The notes beneath the pieces are model-generated. The model saw only the letters and a program-made list of their open reading frames with translations, had not been told where the DNA came from and did no database searches. The position numbers were made by a program, and so were the translations under genes. Shown piece by piece: positions 16,142-25,972 of a stretch of 64,000 nt of DNA. The DNA is from Hahella sp018986435 (GTDB lineage: Bacteria > Pseudomonadota > Gammaproteobacteria > Pseudomonadales > Oleiphilaceae), in the NCBI RefSeq assembly GCF_050749805.1, contig NZ_CP192738.1, positions 806,001 to 870,000 of the forward strand, written 5' to 3'. Within the stretch, counting starts at the first letter, position 1, and the number at the start of each line of letters is the position of its first letter.

Positions 16142-17971
16142 TCAGTTACAGGGAACTGCGCCGATGTCAGAACCGTCACTGGCCGCGCCGCAGACCGGGG
16201 AGTTGGGGAGCGGGGTGTAGTCACGGAAGGCTGGGCCTATGAGCATAGGGCTTCCTACAATGCTATTAATATCTTGACCAAATGAGTTCCATGTAGACAT
16301 TGTGAAGCGATTGCTTCCCCACATACCTGCGATGATGGAGCTAGATGTGGAATATAGATTGTAGTCTCTCTCGGAAATCTCAGAGGCCCATGCTCCACCA
16401 TCTCCAGTGTTACAGCAGAAAATAGCAGGTCTCGACGATCCGATGCTGTCAATAATATTGTCACGAATTTGTATGCTATTTGCTCCACCCACTGGAGAAG
16501 TACCGTTTTTGTGCTCCATTCCACCATACACTGTGTTGTGATGGGCAAGAATATTGCCTATAACACCAACGTTCTGATGGCCAATTCGAAGCCCGACAAA
16601 CTTACCAGTAAGCTTATTGTTAAGAATATCTACTCCAAAAGAATAGTATTGATTAGAAATAGATAAACCAGCTTGACTGACGTTATAGGCTAGATTTCCT
16701 CTAAACGTGTTCTTGAATGAGTTGTCTTTGTCGTGGTAACCATTACCGTCAATGTTGTATGCGACATTATCTTCAATTAGAGACTCTCTCACATCGTACA
16801 TAACCATTGAAGAGCCATGATGGTTGGACGTGTTGTCTCCATGGATGCCTGAGCCGCGATCAAATAAATCATGGAAAGTGTTGTTTTGTATTACGAAGCG
16901 GGCAGTGTTATATCTGCCTCCATCATTGAAGAAAATAAAAGATGGATTTCCAGAAGTGGAAGTGTCATATAAATGATGCATATGATTTCTTCTAAATATC
17001 CAGTCTGTTTCAGCTCCGCTGACATAGAAGCACCAGCGAGCACAGTTTTTAATCTCTAGTCCATCAATGACGCCAAATTCGCCTTTGGTGTCCATTACCC
17101 CTGCATAGTTTACATCGACAACTGGGGTTTCACTTGGGAACGCAAGAACTTTATTGGTTTTGTTCGCGGAGAAATTAATAAGCTCATAATAGTCGCCACC
17201 GCGAACATACAGAATATCATCTGTAGTTCCTTGATCAACGCCATGTGAAATGGTCTTCCATGGACTGTTGATTGTTCCGTCTCCGCTTTCGTCAGATCCA
17301 TAGGGAGATACGAAATGGAAGCCTGTGGATGTTACTTGGAGCGTATACTCCTGTGAGGTCATTTGCTGAAGGCTGTCATATACATCCACTTTTACTTGGT
17401 AGCTTTGCCCTTCTAAAGAGGCGGAAGGCTTCCAAGATATTTCACCTGTTTTGGGGTGGATAGACATGCCTGAAGGCGCTTGCGTTAAGCCAAAGGAATA
17501 AGGAAACTTACCGCCAATTACGCCTAGTCGAATGTTGTACTCAACTCCAGGGTAAGCCTTTGTTAGTGGCCAGGAAACGATTTCTGGCGTTAAGCTCACC
17601 ATTGAGTAAATATTTGCAGGTTTCCCTTGTGGGCTAGAGGTAGCAGTTAAAGAGCTTTCACTAATCCAGCCATCAACACCTGAATCAAAATCCACATGCC
17701 ACCAGTTAGAGCCGCTTAATGTTGCTGGCCCTTCGATGACAAGCCCAGTCGCGTCGGTTGACTGAGAGCCAATAGGAGTGATGCTGGAAAACTTTGGTGG
17801 TTGAGCATAAATGCTGCTGTCGGAATTATTTTTCACCAGAACGTTAAGTGCCAGAGAAAAGTCTTCAGCACTTGCTGAGCCTGTTGATGCAATAAGACCA
17901 AGCGGTGCAAGTAATACAAGACTACGCGCTAGCTTGGATTGAAAGAGATGAGTAGGTTGTTTCTTTAACAT
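16142..17971 (-). CDS. Secreted SH3b-Ig-like-right-handed beta-helix protein
   Basis: A 609-residue exported protein; the signal peptide ends ASA-EDF near residue 36, and GGAG precedes the ATG by 10-13 bases. Domains: bacterial SH3-like (about 45-108, with NWWHVDFDSGVDGWI), a putative-Ig/cadherin-like fold (about 122-215, SGMSIHPKTGEISWKP), then a parallel beta-helix (about 216-600) with rungs such as FVIQNNTFHDLF, LIEDNVAYNIDG and VDILNNKLTG. Such proteins bind or cleave polysaccharide; catalytic residues cannot be assigned by eye. The coding sequence is more AT-rich than its neighbours, which may point to transfer. Confidence 0.75.
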   Translation of the reverse strand: MLKKQPTHLFQSKLARSLVLLAPLGLIASTGSASAEDFSLALNVLVKNNSDSSIYAQPPKFSSITPIGSQSTDATGLVIEGPATLSGSNWWHVDFDSGVDGWISESSLTATSSPQGKPANIYSMVSLTPEIVSWPLTKAYPGVEYNIRLGVIGGKFPYSFGLTQAPSGMSIHPKTGEISWKPSASLEGQSYQVKVDVYDSLQQMTSQEYTLQVTSTGFHFVSPYGSDESGDGTINSPWKTISHGVDQGTTDDILYVRGGDYYELINFSANKTNKVLAFPSETPVVDVNYAGVMDTKGEFGVIDGLEIKNCARWCFYVSGAETDWIFRRNHMHHLYDTSTSGNPSFIFFNDGGRYNTARFVIQNNTFHDLFDRGSGIHGDNTSNHHGSSMVMYDVRESLIEDNVAYNIDGNGYHDKDNSFKNTFRGNLAYNVSQAGLSISNQYYSFGVDILNNKLTGKFVGLRIGHQNVGVIGNILAHHNTVYGGMEHKNGTSPVGGANSIQIRDNIIDSIGSSRPAIFCCNTGDGGAWASEISERDYNLYSTSSSIIAGMWGSNRFTMSTWNSFGQDINSIVGSPMLIGPAFRDYTPLPNSPVCGAASDGSDIGAVPCN

Positions 17972-18293
17972 GACCGAATTAACTCCATGGCCGGTTGTTT
18001 AAGAGCTTTATCGTTTTATGAGCGTCACGGAAGGGGAAAATTTGTTCGGCCATCCGTGTCCGCATCGCAAATCTATACTACAAGTTATAACGACATAACT
18101 AGGGTGTGCACTAGGTAAGTTTTTGACTTCAAATGTGATAGCTGGTTTTGATCTGTGTCGAGTGGACAAATTTTCTGCTATGTGTGCTCTGTTAACTCTG
18201 GACGGAGTTTTCACGTTATCCCCTTCATCTATAGCCTTTACCCGCCAAGCTTCGTAAACTTTGCCGAAATTTGGATTCGGCTGACTTTTTCTA
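17972..18293. other. Divergent intergenic region before sbcD
   Basis: Should contain promoters for the leftward beta-helix gene and rightward sbcDC. It is fairly AT-rich. Short open frames here lack ribosome sites. I see no clear operator or hairpin, and no good ribosome site just before the sbcD ATG. Confidence 0.4.
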
Positions 18294-19610
18294 ATGACCT
18301 TTCGTATTCTTCATACCTCGGACTGGCACCTTGGCCAGCATTTTTTCGGTAAAACGCGGGCGGATGAGCATGCCATGTTTTTCAACTGGCTGTTGGAGCA
18401 AGTCCAGGTGCATGAGGTGGATGCTTTAATCGTCGCGGGCGATATATTCGACACGGGAGCGCCGCCCAGTTATGCGAGGGAGCTGTACAACCGCTTTGTT
18501 GTGGAGTTACAGCGGACGGACTGCCAGTTGGTGCTGTTGGCAGGGAATCATGACTCCGTCGCCACCCTGAATGAATCCAAAGATCTGCTGGCCTGTCTGA
18601 ATGTGCATGTTGTGGCGGGTATGCCGGAAACGCCGGAGAACAACGTGCTGTTGTTGAATGATCGCAATGAAGAGCCAGGCGCTATTCTGTGTGCGGTTCC
18701 CTTCCTGCGGCAACGTGACCTTACCACCAGCAAGGCGGGACAGGACGGTGTTGAGAAACAGCAGGCGCTGCAGCAAGCGATTGCCGATTACTATGCGCGC
18801 CTGTTTCAGTTGGCGCAGGCGCGTCGCGAGGAATTCGGCGAGGCGCTGCCCATTATCGCCACGGGTCATCTAACGACGGTGGGTGCGGAACTCTCGGAGT
18901 CCGTGCGGGATATCTATATTGGCGCGTTGGACGCGTTTCCTTCCGGCGCCTTTCCTCCGGTGGACTACCTCGCTTTAGGCCACATTCATCGCTCACAGAA
19001 GGTGGGCGGTCAGGAGCATATTCGCTATAGCGGTTCGCCCATTCCTCTGAGTTTTGATGAGGCGGAGCAAACCAAATCGGTGTTGATGGCGGACTTTGAA
19101 GATGGGCGTTTGCAACAAGTGACGCCACTGGAGACGCCCTGTTTTCAGCCGATGCAAGTGATTCGCGGCGATCTGAAATCCATAGAGAAACAGCTGGGCT
19201 CCATTGTCGCGCCCAACTCTCAATTGTCGCTATTCAGCAATGCGGATAAGGTCTGGGTCGATATCGAGGTGGCGGCGACTCAGGACTATCTCGATGATTT
19301 GCAGCGCCGCATCCAGGACATGGTTGGCGCTCTGCCGGTGGAAGTGCTTTTGGTGCGTCGCGAACGCAAGAATAAGGGGCTCAGACTGGAGCGGCTGGAG
19401 AAAGAAACCCTGGCGGAGCTGACGGTGGAAGAGGTTTTTGAACGCCGCCTCGCTCAGGAAGTCTGGGAAGGAGAAGATGCGGAGGCGCGGAGGCAGCGCC
19501 TGATGGGGATGTTTCGTCTGGTGGAGAGTGATGTGCTTGCGGACGGCGTGGAAGCGGAAGTTGTCGCTGAAGCCAGTGTTGCAGCCTCTGTGACGGGGGA
19601 CGATGCATGA
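18294..19610 (+). CDS. sbcD: Exonuclease SbcCD, nuclease subunit D
   Basis: A 438-residue Mre11-family nuclease. All metallophosphoesterase motifs are present: HTSDWHLG (D10, H12), VAGDIFDTG, LAGNHDS, ATGHLT and ALGHIHRSQ. The C-terminal cap runs into a long acidic, Ala/Val-rich tail beyond the usual bacterial length of about 400. It overlaps sbcC by four bases. With SbcC it cleaves hairpins and processes double-strand ends, removing palindromes and protein-blocked ends. Confidence 0.95.
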   Translation: MTFRILHTSDWHLGQHFFGKTRADEHAMFFNWLLEQVQVHEVDALIVAGDIFDTGAPPSYARELYNRFVVELQRTDCQLVLLAGNHDSVATLNESKDLLACLNVHVVAGMPETPENNVLLLNDRNEEPGAILCAVPFLRQRDLTTSKAGQDGVEKQQALQQAIADYYARLFQLAQARREEFGEALPIIATGHLTTVGAELSESVRDIYIGALDAFPSGAFPPVDYLALGHIHRSQKVGGQEHIRYSGSPIPLSFDEAEQTKSVLMADFEDGRLQQVTPLETPCFQPMQVIRGDLKSIEKQLGSIVAPNSQLSLFSNADKVWVDIEVAATQDYLDDLQRRIQDMVGALPVEVLLVRRERKNKGLRLERLEKETLAELTVEEVFERRLAQEVWEGEDAEARRQRLMGMFRLVESDVLADGVEAEVVAEASVAASVTGDDA

Positions 19611-22600
19611 GAATTTTGAGTCTTCGCCTCAAGAACCTGAACTCCCTCAAAGGCGAGTGGAAAATAGACTTCAGAGCAGACCCTTTTCATAGCAATGGGC
19701 TGTTCGCCATTACCGGACCGACCGGCGCCGGTAAAACAACATTGCTGGATGCGATCTGTCTTGCGTTGTATCACCAGACGCCACGCATCAATGTCTCACC
19801 CATGAACAATGAGATCATGACCCGGCACACTGCGGAGTGTCTCGCCGAAGTCGAGTTTGAAGTGAAAGGCGAGGCCTATCGCGCTTTTTGGAGCCAGCGA
19901 CGTGCGCGCAATCTGGCGGAAGGTCGGTTTCAGCCGCCTCAGGTCGAATTGGCGACAGCGGACGGCAAGATCATGGCGGATAAAGTGAAGGATAAGCTGA
20001 TCCTGATTGCGGAATTAACGGGTCTGGACTTCGCCCGGTTTACCAAGTCCATGTTACTGGCGCAGGGCGGCTTTGCGGCGTTTTTGAACGCCCCTGCGAA
20101 TGAACGCGCCGAGTTGCTGGAAGAGCTGACCGGCACAGAGATCTACGGCAAGATTTCCGCCCGGGTCTTTGAGCGCCAGCGTGACGCAAAAGGCGAGTTG
20201 GAACGACTGCGGGCGAAGGCGGAAGGGCAGGACCTGCTCAGCGACGATGAGCTGACAGCCTACTATGAAGAAGCGGCGGCCCTCGACACTCAGGAAAAAA
20301 CAGATACCCAACGCCTTGAGACTTTGCGGGCGCAGAAGCAGTGGCTGGACCGATTGACCCAGGCGCAGCAGTCCTTCAATGAAGCTGAACGGGGTCTTAC
20401 CGAGGCGACGGCGCGACTGGAGCAGGAGAAAGCTGACCTGGGGCGTCTGGCGCTCAGTGAGCCGGCGGAGAAGCTGCGTCCTTTCTATAAAGACTTCCAG
20501 CAGGCCCATGACGCTTATGCGCAGACAGAAAGGCATATCAAGTCTCTGACGGAAAGCCTGGAATTAGCTCGTGAAGAGCTGGAGCGTAAATCCTCTGAAC
20601 TTGCGTCGGCGAAACAAGCGTTGATGCAATTGCAGACGCAACGGGAAGAGTTGGAAAGCCTGGTGGCGGAAAAGGTCATGCCTCTGGATCAGGCGATCGA
20701 ACAACTCAGTTCTCTGATGCGGCAGCAACAAGAAACTGTCACTGAGGCCCTGCGACGCCAAGAGGAATCTGGAGAGCAGGAAAAAGCCCTATCCCTTCAG
20801 TTGAAGACGTTACGGGAGGAGATCCAAGAGGCGAACGAATACCTCGAAAGCAGGCGCTCCCATAAGCTATTGCCGGAGAATCTGCCTCTATGGCGGGAGC
20901 GTCTGGCGCAGCGAACAAAAGCGAAGATTGAGCTGACCAAGTTGCAAGAGGCTGTCAGCACGCGTCAGGTGGAGCATCGCCAGCAGGAGGCGGAGTCTGT
21001 TCGTTTGCAGGAGGCGCAGGCTACGGCGCACAGCGTTCTGGAAGAGCGTAGTCAGACCGTCGCCGCGACTCAGCAAGCCATACTCGATGCATTGTCGGGA
21101 GAGACCGAGGCAGATCTGCGTGAACGCCTGGCGTCAATGCAAAAAAGCCGCACGGATCGTTTCCGGCTGGGACGTTTGGCGGATGATCATGGCAAACGTA
21201 ATCAGGAATTGACGGCGCTGAATGCGCAACTCAGTCAGCGCGAGAATGAGTTAGAGCAAGGAAAGCAGTCTCTGGCGTTGATGCGTAAGCAGTATAAAGC
21301 GGAGAAGACGCATCTGGATGACCTGGATCGTCTGCTACAGCAAGAGCGTCAGATTGCTTCGCTCAGCGAGCATCGCGCCCGCCTGAGCCCTGGAGAGCCT
21401 TGCCCTTTGTGCGGCTCTCACGAGCATCCCGGCATCGCGGCTTATGAAGCGCAGCGGGAGTCCGACACGGAAAAACGTCTGCAAGAGAAGCGCAAGCAAT
21501 TGCAGGAATTGGAGGACAAGGGCAAGAAGCTGAACGAAGCGGCGGCCCGACTGTCCAGTGAGTTGGAGTTGGGAGGGGCGACCCGCGGCAAGCTGAATCA
21601 GGAAATGGCTGCTCTGAAGGATGAGTGGACGCAGTTGTGTCAGGAGTTCGGCGTCAATCTGGCGATTGATGCGCCTGCGGGCGCCCAAAACGGCGTTGAT
21701 GTTTATTTACAGAAAGAAGAAGCCAAAGAAAATGCTCTGGCGGAGCGTGTGCGGTCGTTGGAGCAAACGGAAAAACAACTGCAGCAAGCTAAAGAGTCCG
21801 CGACTGCTGCGGAGCAGGAGCTTGGCGAGATTCGCAGAAAGCTGGAACTGCAGCAGCGCGACCTACTGAATCTCGGCAAAGAGATTGATGCGCATCTTGC
21901 GCAGCAGACCGAGCAACGCTCTGTGCTGAGCGCCCTTGAACAGGGGCTGACGGAAGCGTTTTCCAGTATGGGCTATGGGATGCCCCAGGAGGATGAGCAG
22001 GACGCCTGGCTGGAGACGCGTAATGCCGAAGCGCGAGAGTATCAGGCCCGCCAGGAGAAGCTGGAGCAGGGCGTGAAACAAGCCGGGGATCTGGAGCGTC
22101 AGCGGGAGCATGTAGCGGAGAAAACCGCGGATATCGCACAAACCTTAAAAGGATTGCAGGAAAACTTGGCGCAGACGGAAATGGCGTTGGCGGAGAAAAA
22201 GACGCAGCGTCAGGCGTTATTTGGCGACAAGTCGCCGACGGAAGAGCGTAAGCGTATGCAGGAGCAATTGGCGGCGGCGGAGAAGCGTTGGGCCACATTG
22301 CAGGAAGCCAAAGAAATGGCCGACACTGCGCTGCAGCAGCACTTGGGACGTGAGGAAGTGTTGAAGACGCAGCTGGGCTCACAGCGTGCTCTATTGTCCG
22401 ATGCGGAACGCTTATGGAGCGAAGCGCTCGCCGCCAGCCGCTTTGCGGATCAAGCTGCTTTTGAACAGGCGTTGATTAATGAAGACGAGCGACAGGCGCT
22501 GGCGGTATTGAAGCAGGAGCTGGATCAACAGAAGGATCGAGCGGCCACCCTGAAGCAGCGTGCGGAAGCAGAATTGAATGCGTTGTTGGCGGCGCCAGCA

Positions 22601-23296
22601 ACTCAGTTAAAAGACGCTGAATTGACGGAGCAGCTGCAAGCCCTCACGGATGGGCTGAAAGCCATCAGTCAAAAACAGGGTGAAATCAAACAGTTATTAC
22701 AAAGCGATCAGTCCAGGCGGATGAGTCGGCAAAAGCTGCTGGTCGATATTGAGTCGCAACAGCAGCGCTACGACGACTGGGCGTATTTGAGTAGCCTCAT
22801 AGGGGCGGCGGACGGCGCCAAGTTCCGCCGTTATGCGCAAGGTCTGACTCTGGACCATCTGGTCTATCTCGCCAATCAGCATTTAAGTCGCTTACACGGT
22901 CGTTATGAGCTGGAGCGTCGTGAAGGAGAAGCTCTTGAGCTGCAAGTGGTGGATACCTGGCAGGCGGATACCGTCAGAGACACCAAGACCCTGTCTGGCG
23001 GGGAGAGTTTCCTGGTGAGCCTGGCCTTGGCGTTGGCCTTGTCTGATTTGGTCAGCCATAAAACCAGCATTGACTCGCTGTTTCTGGACGAAGGCTTCGG
23101 CACTCTGGACAGCGAGACCTTGGAGGTGGCGCTGGATGCCTTGGACTGTCTGAACGCCAGCGGCAAGATGATCGGCGTCATCAGTCATGTAGAGGCGATG
23201 AAAGAGCGTATTTCCGTGCAGATCAAAGTGAAGAAGATGAGCGGGTTAGGCGTTAGCCGGTTGGATAACCGGTACTGTCTGGAGGGCGCTATGTAG
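19607..23296 (+). CDS. sbcC: Exonuclease SbcCD, ATPase subunit C
   Basis: A 1229-residue Rad50-family ATPase. Head motifs: Walker A GPTGAGKTT near the N-terminus, and signature LSGGESFLVSLALALALSDL with Walker B LFLDEGFGTLD near the C-terminus. Between them lie two long coiled coils rich in Glu, Gln, Leu and Ala, meeting at a zinc hook CPLC (599-602). Length and layout match SbcC. ATGA overlap with sbcD ensures equal synthesis. A strong terminator follows at 23326. Confidence 0.96.
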   Translation: MRILSLRLKNLNSLKGEWKIDFRADPFHSNGLFAITGPTGAGKTTLLDAICLALYHQTPRINVSPMNNEIMTRHTAECLAEVEFEVKGEAYRAFWSQRRARNLAEGRFQPPQVELATADGKIMADKVKDKLILIAELTGLDFARFTKSMLLAQGGFAAFLNAPANERAELLEELTGTEIYGKISARVFERQRDAKGELERLRAKAEGQDLLSDDELTAYYEEAAALDTQEKTDTQRLETLRAQKQWLDRLTQAQQSFNEAERGLTEATARLEQEKADLGRLALSEPAEKLRPFYKDFQQAHDAYAQTERHIKSLTESLELAREELERKSSELASAKQALMQLQTQREELESLVAEKVMPLDQAIEQLSSLMRQQQETVTEALRRQEESGEQEKALSLQLKTLREEIQEANEYLESRRSHKLLPENLPLWRERLAQRTKAKIELTKLQEAVSTRQVEHRQQEAESVRLQEAQATAHSVLEERSQTVAATQQAILDALSGETEADLRERLASMQKSRTDRFRLGRLADDHGKRNQELTALNAQLSQRENELEQGKQSLALMRKQYKAEKTHLDDLDRLLQQERQIASLSEHRARLSPGEPCPLCGSHEHPGIAAYEAQRESDTEKRLQEKRKQLQELEDKGKKLNEAAARLSSELELGGATRGKLNQEMAALKDEWTQLCQEFGVNLAIDAPAGAQNGVDVYLQKEEAKENALAERVRSLEQTEKQLQQAKESATAAEQELGEIRRKLELQQRDLLNLGKEIDAHLAQQTEQRSVLSALEQGLTEAFSSMGYGMPQEDEQDAWLETRNAEAREYQARQEKLEQGVKQAGDLERQREHVAEKTADIAQTLKGLQENLAQTEMALAEKKTQRQALFGDKSPTEERKRMQEQLAAAEKRWATLQEAKEMADTALQQHLGREEVLKTQLGSQRALLSDAERLWSEALAASRFADQAAFEQALINEDERQALAVLKQELDQQKDRAATLKQRAEAELNALLAAPATQLKDAELTEQLQALTDGLKAISQKQGEIKQLLQSDQSRRMSRQKLLVDIESQQQRYDDWAYLSSLIGAADGAKFRRYAQGLTLDHLVYLANQHLSRLHGRYELERREGEALELQVVDTWQADTVRDTKTLSGGESFLVSLALALALSDLVSHKTSIDSLFLDEGFGTLDSETLEVALDALDCLNASGKMIGVISHVEAMKERISVQIKVKKMSGLGVSRLDNRYCLEGAM

Positions 23297-23325
23297 GGCG
23301 CGATTCGGAAGAAATTGAAGGCAAT

Positions 23326-23357
23326 AAAAAACCGAGGCGTTTGCCTCGGTTTTTTTG
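23326..23357. terminator. Bidirectional intrinsic terminator after sbcC
   Basis: ACCGAGGC (23331-23338), loop GTTT, GCCTCGGT (23343-23350), flanked by A5 on the left and six more T on the right. It works for sbcC rightward and for the small leftward gene that ends at 23363. Confidence 0.92.
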
Positions 23358-23362
23358 TCCGC

Positions 23363-23587
23363 TTAGAGCAGGATATGCACTTTGCGGGGGTCGCTCTCAA
23401 GTCCGAAGAAGTTGGTGATTTTCTTCTCACCATCTTGCACTAATTCACGGACTTCTGAGGCTGATAATTCTTCCGGGATATTACGGGGCATCAGTTCCCG
23501 TAACTCGCCGCCGAATGCGTAAAAAAACAGCTCGAGTCCGCTTGGATGAATGGCGTTTCTTTGGCTGCTATTGATTATCCAGTCCAC
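23363..23587 (-). CDS. Small cytosolic protein of unknown function
   Basis: A 74-residue reading frame beginning at GTG (23585-23587) and ending just before the shared terminator, which supports transcription here. There is no signal or membrane segment. The C-terminal half (ELSASEVRELVQDGEKKITNFFG) looks helical. No strong ribosome site is seen before the GTG, so the start is uncertain. Family not recognised. Confidence 0.45.
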   Translation of the reverse strand: MDWIINSSQRNAIHPSGLELFFYAFGGELRELMPRNIPEELSASEVRELVQDGEKKITNFFGLESDPRKVHILL

Positions 23588-23745
23588 AACACTAACCGTA
23601 TATGTTTCTATGTATTCGAGAGTAGTCTAAAGAATCAGTTGGTTAGCGGTCTGTAGTGGATTCTCTGTAAGCATTATTGCTTAAGGCTGGAAACGCAGAT
23701 ATAAGCCTGGGCGAACCAGCGGCTCGCCCTTGAAAAACAAGGCTT

Positions 23746-24783
23746 TTAGCCATTGCAGCGTTTGAGGGCGGGGATAGCTTTGCGCATATCCTGCAAACTG
23801 AATTCCTGGTGAGCAAGCGACGACTTTTGCTCGCCTAATACCAAGTAAACGTGCAGCATTTTGCTCTTTTCGAGTTGCTCGCTCAGGTCCGACAAGACAA
23901 GCGTGCGGGTAGGGTAATCCTGTTGTGAGAAAGTCATCAGCTTGGACTGGTCCAGGCGCAGGCCTACGCCGCGCTTTTTCAGGAAAATGTCTGATGAGGC
24001 GTAAACGACAAAGCGGCCCGGCTCCAAGGATAACCATATTTGAGAGGTGTGGTCGCCGATTTCCACCTGGCGGGTTGGCGTGCTGAGTCGGCAGCTGTCC
24101 GGGTGTTCTCCATCCCAGTTGCGCTCCAGGGTCCAAATGCCGAATGAAGCGACGCTCTGACTCAGCGCGGCTGTCGTGGAGGAACGTTCGATAGAGGTAG
24201 GCTGAGCTTTGACTTCCACGACCTTCAGTGACCCGGCTTCTTTATCTATAACATCTTCACTTTGCCCTACCGCCTTAGCGTTGGCTTGCTCTGGCGAAGG
24301 CTTTGAATCTTGCGCTATCGCCAGCATGGGCTGTGAAGTCGCCTGTTGATCATGGGAGGCTTCCGCCGTCGGTGGCGTAAGTGCGGAGGCTGCTGTCGTC
24401 TTTGTGACGATAGTGGGCTCTTTACTGGTTTGCGTTGCAGGTTGGAGTGAATCCTCGTGCGCTAACGCCGCAGTGTCATGTCCAGCAGATGGCGGTTCGC
24501 TACTGATGATTTCTACTGAAACCATAGACTGTTCGAACTCGTCGCCTTGAAGGGCTTCTTCAGATGTGGAGACAGCTGCAGTCTGAGTCTGAGAGATGGA
24601 CTCATTGGGGACGACAATCTCTTCCGCTTGGCTGATCTCCTCTTGTGGCGCGGAGGGCTCCGCGTCTTGCCACCAGGAAGTCGCACACCCGTGCAGGCTG
24701 ACGACCAGACTGACGAAAAGGCTGAAACGAATTGTGTTGTGGAGACGACGGGAGAACTGCGACTTTATTATTGTTAGTGGCAT
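23746..24783 (-). CDS. Putative lipoprotein with Glu/Ala/Thr-rich linker
   Basis: I placed the start at 24783 because it gives a basic N-terminus, hydrophobic core and lipobox SLHGC; the frame extends to 24900 but that part is not signal-like. After the cysteine comes a long low-complexity stretch (about residues 35-195, rich in Glu, Ser, Thr, Ala, Gln), then a globular C-terminal domain of about 130 residues (WTLERNWDGEHPDSC to AIPALKRC) with a likely disulfide. The build suggests a domain held away from the membrane by a spacer. Family and role not recognised. Confidence 0.65.
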   Translation of the reverse strand: MPLTIIKSQFSRRLHNTIRFSLFVSLVVSLHGCATSWWQDAEPSAPQEEISQAEEIVVPNESISQTQTAAVSTSEEALQGDEFEQSMVSVEIISSEPPSAGHDTAALAHEDSLQPATQTSKEPTIVTKTTAASALTPPTAEASHDQQATSQPMLAIAQDSKPSPEQANAKAVGQSEDVIDKEAGSLKVVEVKAQPTSIERSSTTAALSQSVASFGIWTLERNWDGEHPDSCRLSTPTRQVEIGDHTSQIWLSLEPGRFVVYASSDIFLKKRGVGLRLDQSKLMTFSQQDYPTRTLVLSDLSEQLEKSKMLHVYLVLGEQKSSLAHQEFSLQDMRKAIPALKRCNG

Positions 24784-24984
24784 GGCTGTTACCCTGAAAT
24801 AGGCGTTGCTGAATCGATATGACAGCTGTTGACTGTGCAGGCTAGCACTTAATTTCAGGGCAAACTGATAAGCAGTCCTCGAAAAAAATGGGTTATTCAC
24901 ATGGCGGCGACAAGCCCGCCGCTTCTGTTATCGCAGGCGAGACAAATAAAAAGCCGCTACTTGTCCGCCGGCTGAATAACGCCT

Positions 24985-25797
24985 CTATGGCAGAATCCCC
25001 TCCGATGTCATGATGCGTCGGGGAATGCTTTTTCTGAACGCCAGCTTTTCATTCTTGTCGATATCGAAATTGGCGGCGAAGAAATACAGATCAGCGCCTT
25101 TTTCCACCCATCCGACCCACCAGGCCAAACCAGGTTTGGTTGCATCGTTGTATCCTGGCATGCCCAGGCTATAGCCGGTTTTACTCCTTAATACAAAGGT
25201 GTTGGCGGCTTCGGTCAGCAGCGCCTCTTGTACGATCAGTTGATTGCGTTCAGAAAATGGCAGTCCGGCGTAATAAAGGCGGGACAGGAATTCAATTTGC
25301 TCCGCCGCGGATATTCGCAGCGCGCCATCAAGCCAGAAGTGGTCCGCGCCGCCGCTGATATCGGCGTTACCATAGTTCACTTGAGCGACATGATGGCGCA
25401 TGCGTTCTTCGCCAATCTTTATCGCGAGTTCCTGAAAAACCGGCTCGACGGAGTTTTGCATGGCTCCACGTAAGCTGAAGTCGTCTTCCCATATTTTGAA
25501 CGGGCGTTTTTGCCCATCCCAGTGAAACACTTCCCGGCCGTCTTTCAAAACGCCGGTCTCCAACGCAATCAGCGCCTCCAGGATTTTGAATGTGGAGGCG
25601 GGGACGAAGCCCTCTGAGGCGCGTTGCAGATCGCTGGTTTGACAGTTGCCCGCATTTTGTTTGCAAAGCACGAAGACGCCCTGAACCTGGGCGTTGCGGA
25701 AATACTCGCGCCAGTCGCTGCGCTCCGTTAGCTCGCGGGCGTAAAGAGAGGAGCAGAAACATAAAAAGTAAAGGGTAGTCAGAAAGCGCCGTAACAT
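24985..25797 (-). CDS. Class D (OXA-type) beta-lactamase with altered SxV motif
   Basis: A 270-residue serine beta-lactamase. From the ATG at 25797 the motifs are S68-T-F-K71, S116-V-E118, Y142-G-N144, K206-T-G208 and WWVGW (226-230), with a Cys45-Cys52 pair. It resembles the OXA-10 line (FFAANFDID, KSIPRRIMTSEGI). A signal peptide ends near LYA-REL. The third position of SxV is Glu where OXA enzymes have Val. That residue packs against the carboxylated lysine, so activity or spectrum may be changed. The gene stands alone with no mobile-element marks, so it looks like a resident chromosomal enzyme. Confidence 0.9.
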   Translation of the reverse strand: MLRRFLTTLYFLCFCSSLYARELTERSDWREYFRNAQVQGVFVLCKQNAGNCQTSDLQRASEGFVPASTFKILEALIALETGVLKDGREVFHWDGQKRPFKIWEDDFSLRGAMQNSVEPVFQELAIKIGEERMRHHVAQVNYGNADISGGADHFWLDGALRISAAEQIEFLSRLYYAGLPFSERNQLIVQEALLTEAANTFVLRSKTGYSLGMPGYNDATKPGLAWWVGWVEKGADLYFFAANFDIDKNEKLAFRKSIPRRIMTSEGILP

Positions 25798-25972
25798 GGT
25801 GCACTCCGAGTCTTGGGGCGGGGAGCGCATACTATTACGGCGGCGCAGGCCGCGCAATCAGGAAGCGCCGACATGGAAGGAAATATTTTACGTCAGTGGG
25901 CGCCGGGCGGATTCTTTGCAAACTAGCGGTTATGGTCCACTCTTAATGGAGGTGCCTTATCTATAAATAACT

